DNA from: Hymenolepis diminuta
Taxonomy: Eukaryota > Platyhelminthes > Cestoda > Cyclophyllidea > Hymenolepididae
Direction of reading: 5' to 3'
NCBI GenBank assembly: GCA_900708905.1
Contig: CAADRB010000022.1
Coordinates: forward strand, 264,459-328,458
DNA length: 64,000 bases
Below are positions 57,750 to 64,000 of this stretch, piece by piece. The notes beneath the pieces were generated by a model. The model did not search any database. It saw only the letters and a list, made by a program, of their open reading frames with translations, and was not told where the DNA came from. Position 1 is the stretch's first letter; every line of letters begins with the position of its first letter. Made by a program: the position numbers and the translations under genes.

Positions 57750-60700
57750 TTGAGTACGAATCAGACAAATTATCCGAAAATACTTTTTCATAATATCGTA
57801 AAAATCAGTCAATATCACATTAATTTTTAGTAAAACGGTTAAGAAATAGGCTAAATTACTAAAAGAAAATGTTTAAACTCTGTTAACAGAATCTATCAAT
57901 GCTTTTAAAATGTCCTGGAGACTAAGCCTACTCAAGTTGAATAATTTTCACTTCTTAGAATATGGAAAGTTCAACCCCATTATGGAGGGCTATTTCTGCC
58001 TTTGTTTGTTTTGGTAATTCCTCCTTGTAAGGGTGGGATTTTCTATTTTTTTTCTACTTTTCTTTTCACAAGAAGACGTTCTTTCAAAAGTGCCACTTTT
58101 TAGTTCATTTTCCCGAATCTGTGAGCAGAAACCCCTCGTATTGATCGAGTATTAAAAGAATGGAGGCTTAACAGTTTGTAGAGTTTTATCTGATTTCAGA
58201 TTACTTTGCCCTCTCCCAATCCTAACGCAAACTCCACAATGAATGTGTCGGAACCTCACCACCAACCTTGGCATCTCCCCGTATTCACATTGCTCTGCTC
58301 ATATTTGAGAACATATGTCGGCATTTAAGTGTACTTTTTGAAAATTTTTAAGGTGATTCATCTACTTCCTTTGGTATTGCACATGCCTTTCATCAGGAGT
58401 ATTAGAAGAGAGGCGAGTACAATTGTTCATATAGGAGGGTTTGGCATAACTTTCTGATAAACGGCTATTTAAGCATCCTAATCTTCCATGAGATTACTTA
58501 CCATTTGAGTAATTTAGATGATCGGAGTTGACTAATAAGGCCTAATTTATATTCAAGAAAAATTAAATTGGCAATTTATTGTAAACTATTTATAAAATTT
58601 TCATTGTCGGTGAAATGGGCTAAATCGCAGGGTCGTTGCCAGTGTTATCACTGAGTTCTGGGATTTGTGGTCATTTTGGAAGCTAATAAGGTTATAAGAG
58701 TTGGTCAACCACTTTTTCTTTTGATTGTCAAGATACCAGCAAGTGGCAAGAGCTTCTAACAGCTATGATGATTTTATATTTTAAATTATTTCAACTCCAA
58801 TGTTCAATCCTTACAGATGTGAACTAATTGTCATGAAAATAAAAGCAGTATTTTATATTTGTACATAAATTTTTTAATGTGCACTTTCGTCTATCATATT
58901 TCGCTTGACAAAAGGAAATTTTATAACTTTACACACATAGGAGAATGTTTGTTCAAAATAGATGGAGAGAATATTAAAAGATCCAATAAGTTTTGTGAGT
59001 TTGCCCTAATCTGAATTAGGAAAATATTATATTGCCTTGAGAAACAGAAATATGAAGCCCAAGTAACTACGAACCCAAAAAAGAAGAGGGGGATTTAGGG
59101 GGATTACACTTGTTTAGAATAATAATTGAGCTCATAACATAGGGATCATTCCCCAAAGCATATAGGCGCAGTAAATTCAATCCTACTTAATGTAGTTCCT
59201 TTTTTTCATTTCGTGTTTGTATTCAACACCATTCAGCTCGAGTTAAGCTGTTACTAGGAGTGGACTGTGGGATGGCCATTATCTGGTCGATGAAATTCAC
59301 GGTCTCTACAGTGATGAGTCATCGCTTGTCACGTGAAGTCCATGCACAAAAGCTTGCATATGCTAGCACGGCTAATTAGCGGTGTTTCCCGCCTCTCGGG
59401 CGACTGAAAGGCATTGGGTTTGTACGTAAGTATAACAATAGCAGGGATTCAATTTATTGATCAAATCTTGATTGAAAATCTTCGAACGATGCTTATGTCT
59501 TTGGGTTTATATTTAAATATTTACACAGGTCAGCCAGGGTCACTGTTTTATTATACTTCCCGGAATTATAAGGCAAATGAAAGGGATAATATACTTGTAT
59601 TTGTGTACTTCATCATATTGTGCCCTGAAATAATGTTTGTTTATTTGTAAAGTTAGTACTATTTCGACTAGCAAATGCATAACCATGAGAACATAGTTTG
59701 GGGAAGAAGTAAATAGATTTGGAAAAGGAAACTTTTACTTCTTCATTGTTCAGCTCAGAAAAATATTCGCTGTTTTTATTTGCTACCTTCCCAAAAGGTC
59801 GTTTGAAGAGACGGGCAATGAATTTAATGTTCAAATCACGGTTGACGCTGATATGCGGCGATATTTAAAGCATTTTAAAATCGGACACTTGAAGTACTCG
59901 TTGATCGTTATATTTGTAAAACCATGATTATATCGATAGGGCAAAAGCATTGCTTTCTTTTCGGTGAGCATTCAAATACAGTTGACGGATTCAGACTTTA
60001 TTATTTTTGCTTGAATTCCCCTGACGTAAGGATTAATGTCTTTAAAGACGTGGATCGATATTGTTGGCAATCGTTACTGGTCGAAACTAGTCAAAAGATA
60101 GTGAGATATCACAATGTAGGTTTCTGATCAGGGAGTTTCTATGATGTCTTTCCTCAGAAAAAGACAAGTCTTGGCTTGTGAATTATGAAGTCGGACAGCA
60201 AGAGACTCTTTTTAATGATCAAGACCGCTTTAAAAACTAGTAATCGCAAGCACTTTTCTATCTTTTGTTAAATGATGTGTCAAACATGAAACTTACGGTA
60301 ATTCTTAACTTCAAAATCCGTCTTATTCAAGCGTATTCATTATTCAAAATTACCATGGATCTAGTCAAATTAGACATTACCTTTAACGAATGGTATCAGA
60401 CGCACAAAGATGCCACTTTACACTATCTAGTGTGGGTTTGGCGATCCGGATTATAGGTCAATCTATATTTAGATGTACGTCTGATAGGGATTTAGAAATA
60501 CCACTGTCCAGAAAAGCGTGGCTATTACGGTAAGGATACGCTTTGTGTGACGGCTAATAAATACAAGTTGGTGATTCAAATGTGAAAAATAAATCGAGTA
60601 TGTAAACTTGTTAATTAACTTAGTCTGTTTAAAAAGGTCGTATCTAAGATATTCTTAGGACATAGGGCAGATAACTTTCAATACACTGTTTACTGATAGG

Positions 60701-62265
60701 AACGAGAAAGTCTAGTAGGGGTATTTCGGTCTTAAAACAAGAGCTTCTACATGGTTATTACTCCGATTAAAACTTTTTGTTCCCAAAGCTTCATTCCTTG
60801 AAATTTTGGGAAGGTTCGGTTAGAGCTTAGCTCTCAAGATGAAATTTCAGCAAATGCTAATTTCCAAGAATGATGGCTCGAATTCATTTATACTTCATTA
60901 ATCATATCGATTAAGAAAGAAAACCTACATGGAAATTGACTAAGTTTTAAAGATCTAGTGGTGGCGTCACTCCCATCTTTATTGTTACAGGACTATTTGC
61001 TAGAACATTATAGCAAGATTTTTTCTTCCAATATCCCAGAGAGAGAGTTAGATGAAACTAGCTTACATGAGTTTAGCATAGCAGAGCTCATCTAATCATT
61101 TCAAGTACTCATTTGTCATTAGCAGCCATAGTAGTGACAGACTTATTCATAAAGTCAACCAGAGGGAATTCTGAGCCGGTCTGGGAACAAAACGCACTGG
61201 TATACGGTAGTCATCTTAAGAATGGCAGATAAAAAATGCTTTTCATATGAATATAAACTCAAATCTGTGTAGTTCATGTTTCGTTTAGGGGAGAGAAATT
61301 TCTGCTGGTTGCCTCAACATCGTCCATCAGCCTTATCGATATTCGGGTGCATACGGCTTAAGTTATTCCGGGGACCCTCAAACGTCAATAATACGAAGAC
61401 CATTTGTCCTTATTTATGTAGCGTCTTTGTTTAGTTAATTACGCGCATTGGAGTAACCACAATTTTGATTTCTCTTTCTCCGAGTCTGAGTCAACCCAGT
61501 CTGGATAGATATAACATAGTGACAGAAACTGGATTATGTGGAATCAGTTCCGATAGTTCAAATGAAAAGTCTGAATCCAACTGGAAATAATTATTATGTG
61601 GACTAATAATTATATTGTCCTGTCACTTTCTGTGATGGAATGTATTTAAAGAAAACGATATTAAATGAAAATTTTTGAGTTCGCTAAATATTACCCATTT
61701 CCACCACTTTAAAGATTTTCCTTGTTTATAGGAGTCATGTGAATCTACGCGAAATGACTTAAAACTCCAAAACCGAAATTTGGTCATTTTTCTCACTCGA
61801 AAAAGTTACATTCAAGGCGATTATCATAAGAGATCCTATGTTGCCCCCAGGAGAATTATCATTAAATTTTTAGAGTGAGATTTATTGCTTCTGGTTCTTA
61901 ATTTTAGTGCCTAAGATACTATATATGTCCAAATGCTAATGATCCGTAAAGTTTTCTCTTTATTCATAGTGATTTTTGGAGTATACTATCAAAGGTCCTG
62001 AAAATCAGCCTGATAATCGGAATCACTCTGTCTATATCTCAGTCTTGTCTGTCCATTCACTTTTAATTGCTCCCTGTTTTGCTTCACTACCCGGCGAATG
62101 TGCCGGTAATGGTCGTCAATCTAACTTTAGCCTTATAAGCAAAATAATTCACCCTTAAAGGTGTCTTGATGATCTGCCCCATCAGTCTATGAATCTTACG
62201 GCCGCCTTTAATAATAACAATTACATAAAAGACAGATTTGTTTACAGCTGTAGAGGCGTAAATAT
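57750..62265. other. intergenic, mostly featureless
   Basis: AT-rich. The only item worth marking is the GC-richer patch at about 59270-59410 with an extended AP-1 palindrome. Frames at 59414-59650, 59924-60127 and 60265-60456 are not recognised. Confidence 0.5.
59313..59323. promoter_or_regulatory. extended AP-1 palindrome next to an E-box
   Basis: GATGAGTCATC, a palindromic extension of the AP-1 core, followed 7 bp later by TCACGTGA. It lies in a GC-richer patch; no gene is visible nearby, so any role would be as a distal element. Confidence 0.25.
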
Positions 62266-62270
62266 TTTTT

Positions 62271-62490
62271 GAGTGTGAGAAACCTAATTTAGTAAATATT
62301 TCCCCTTGAGAAAATAATATTTTTATTATTTATGCTTGTTATATTTCCTTTATATTATTGGTCCGTTTGTAAATTTCAAGGTAATAATTAGGGTCTGTGT
62401 TGCACCTAGTGACTTGTGTGTGCGTTTTCTGTTATCTCTAACTGGGAAAGCTAGGATATCAGGCTCGTAGAACGTAAAAAACGAAATTAA
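62271..62490 (+). repeat. diverged repeat family D, copy 2
   Basis: Counterpart of 5191-5400: GAGTGTGAGAAA, GAAAATAATATTTTTATTAT, TTATATTTCCTTTATATTAT, GTGACTTGTGTGTGCGTTTT and GCTAGGATATCAGG, same orientation. Confidence 0.6.
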
Positions 62491-62518
62491 GATCATTAAA
62501 CAAACTTAAGGTAACAGA

Positions 62519-62572
62519 TTGGTGGTATAACTGTCAACGTCTTCCAAGTCAGAGATCGCGATATGATTCATG
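62519..62572 (+). repeat. tRNA-like fragment
   Basis: TTGGTGGTATAACTGTCAAC (A-box-like), GTCTTCCAAGTCAGAGATCG and CGATATGATTCATG (decayed B-box) follow the order of a tRNA body. No acceptor stem pairing is seen, so a SINE head or tRNA pseudogene is likelier than a gene. Confidence 0.3.
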
Positions 62573-62574
62573 TT

Positions 62575-63504
62575 TACTGTATTGAATAAATGAACTGGGT
62601 ATATTAGGCTTATGAGAAATGTTGTGAGAAGGCTATTTTTTATTGGAGCGGCTTTAGAAAACCTTCCACTTTGTTAGTAACCTGCCTTACCCAATAATAA
62701 TGGATAAATATCATTTTCCTTAGGTGCATTTGCATATAAATCAGCATCATAAGACCGACTTTAACACAGAGTTAAAAAGCTCAAATAACTTCTTCTGGGA
62801 AGTTGTTATATACCAATATATGCATTGTAAATGATGCAGCATTCGAGAATTTCGCCAATGTCCTAGCGACCAACTCCCACCCACTTCTCACGCACCCAAG
62901 AAAATCTGGCTCGTTATGTGTGAAAGAAAGCTTTAGAACGGTGATAACGAAATGAATTTACTTTATGTATCTGCTTTTAAAATTGCATATCTTTAAAACT
63001 AATTGGTGCAGATAAAATGGATGCGATTATATGCCGAGTATACGAAAGGAATCGATTTGTAAATCCGTGAATAATTAATGGTTGAATAGTATTTTCACCG
63101 ATCGTTTAAGATATTATTCAAACAAAAATTTAAAAGCTGGAAGTTGAAAAGAATGATAAAAATAATTTTGTCTTGGCTCTTAGCAATAGTCCTCACGTCC
63201 TCATAGTAGCTGGACAAATTTTAGGTTGAGTAGATTTGGTTGGATAATCATAGAAGGCTTCTAAAACAATTACTTGGACGATATCTTTGAAATCTAGACT
63301 TCAAAAAACTTCAGAGATACGCCATAAAAGCTTTCCCAATAAATCCTGACAGTTCTCTATCTAATAACGTGTTATGTTTAGCTTTGTTCACTGTAGGTCT
63401 GTCTCGTCAGAGATCATTAAATTAATACTTATAGGACGCATTTTGTGAGCAGTTTGAAAATTCGTTCAACATTGATAGAGGGAGCGTAAGGTATCTGAGG
63501 CCAT
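62575..63504. other. intergenic, no feature recognised
   Basis: AT-rich, no open frame or repeat match noticed. Confidence 0.5.
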
Positions 63505-64000
63505 CCTACGCACTTTTAGAAAAACAGAAAAGGAAACTGTTAATGTTGAAACTCACAATTTCTAATCAACAAAGTACCCATTAATCTAGATTTTATTCTA
63601 TATATTCTCCTTCGACTTCCATCACCCACTCAATTCGAGTACCAAAACTACTGACTACAAGCTTTCGTCAGATCAGGTGGTATTTCTTGATGTCCTCCAT
63701 TTCACGAATTATTGCTCCAGCTATTGCCCCAGCTATTGCTCTACCTATTGCTCGATCTATCGCTTCCATGGGAGAGAAGGATTTGGTGTTATGGAGATGC
63801 TTATTAACTTACTTTTCAACCACGCCCCACCTGCCCCGCCTACTCCGCCTCGCCACGTCCCACAAGTAATAATCCAAGGGATTAAGGTCTGGTGAGTAGT
63901 TAGGAGGTGGGCATAAGTTAGGTGTGGAGTGACATGATGATGAAAATTCTCCCCCATCCATCCATCCATCCATCCATCCATCCATCCATCCATCCATCCA
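63505..64000 (-). mobile_element. maT-like element, copy 2 (cut by the window end)
   Basis: Nearly identical to 47107-47614 (I count about five substitutions and one 12-bp deletion near 63560). It carries the transposase C-terminus (stop TAA at 63593-63595), the same in-frame stops, the same five 12-bp units (63707-63766), the same GGCGG-like insert and the start of the TGGA array (from about 63955). The window ends in that array. Confidence 0.85.
63593..64000 (-). pseudogene. maT-like transposase pseudogene, C-terminal part
   Basis: Minus strand: [12 protein letters not shown], then the insert [16 protein letters not shown] with a following stop, the 12-bp-derived A-I-A-G repeat, and GTRIEWVMEVEGEYIE. 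Same defects as the copy at 47207. Confidence 0.8.

Overview
This is eukaryotic (metazoan) DNA. It is AT-rich by eye, split into small exons with GT-AG introns, and carries animal-type transposon relics; nothing bacterial is visible. The two genes match animal ARHGAP1 (p50RhoGAP/Cdc42GAP) and JUN but are strongly diverged. With the short exons, long AT-rich introns, DD37D and DD34D mariner-type relics and a large repeat-filled desert, this fits a flatworm, probably a tapeworm. The lineage is an inference and not proved by the sequence.

Layout. 1-4900 is the 5' flank or first intron of the ARHGAP1-like gene; its N-terminal exon(s) could not be placed with confidence. 4901-16070 (+) holds ten exons (409 codons plus stop, all phases consistent) of a BCH/CRAL-TRIO plus RhoGAP protein. 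Its GAP domain has lost the arginine finger and two other active-site residues. 17441 is a TATA box just downstream of a 15-bp GC-rich palindrome, and 17813-21191 (+) is a four-exon JUN-like bZIP gene (558 aa). A Pumilio-type motif and a poly(A) signal follow it at 21319 and 21575.

From about 21.6 kb to the window end (over 42 kb) I recognise no host gene. This desert holds: a 184-N gap (23944-24127); a G-rich tract; a roughly 300-bp interspersed repeat with about ten diverged copies in both orientations across the window; tRNA-like SINE-type fragments; several two-copy diverged repeats; a broken DD34D mariner (53.3-54.2 kb, minus); and two almost identical copies (47.1 and 63.5 kb, minus) of a decayed DD37D (maT-like) Tc1/mariner transposase.

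The most unusual item is that maT-like transposase. Its reading frame has been inflated by four separate tandem-repeat insertions: a 6-mer, a TGGA tetramer array, a GGCGG-like block and a 12-mer. The three that can be compared in the second copy are at the same sites there. The copies also share in-frame stops, so the family seems to have spread, or the region been duplicated, after the gene was already repeat-laden and dead. The second most interesting item is the catalytically stripped ARHGAP1-like protein. The two host genes are on the same strand about 1.7 kb apart and there is no sign that they act together beyond both belonging to conserved animal signalling families.
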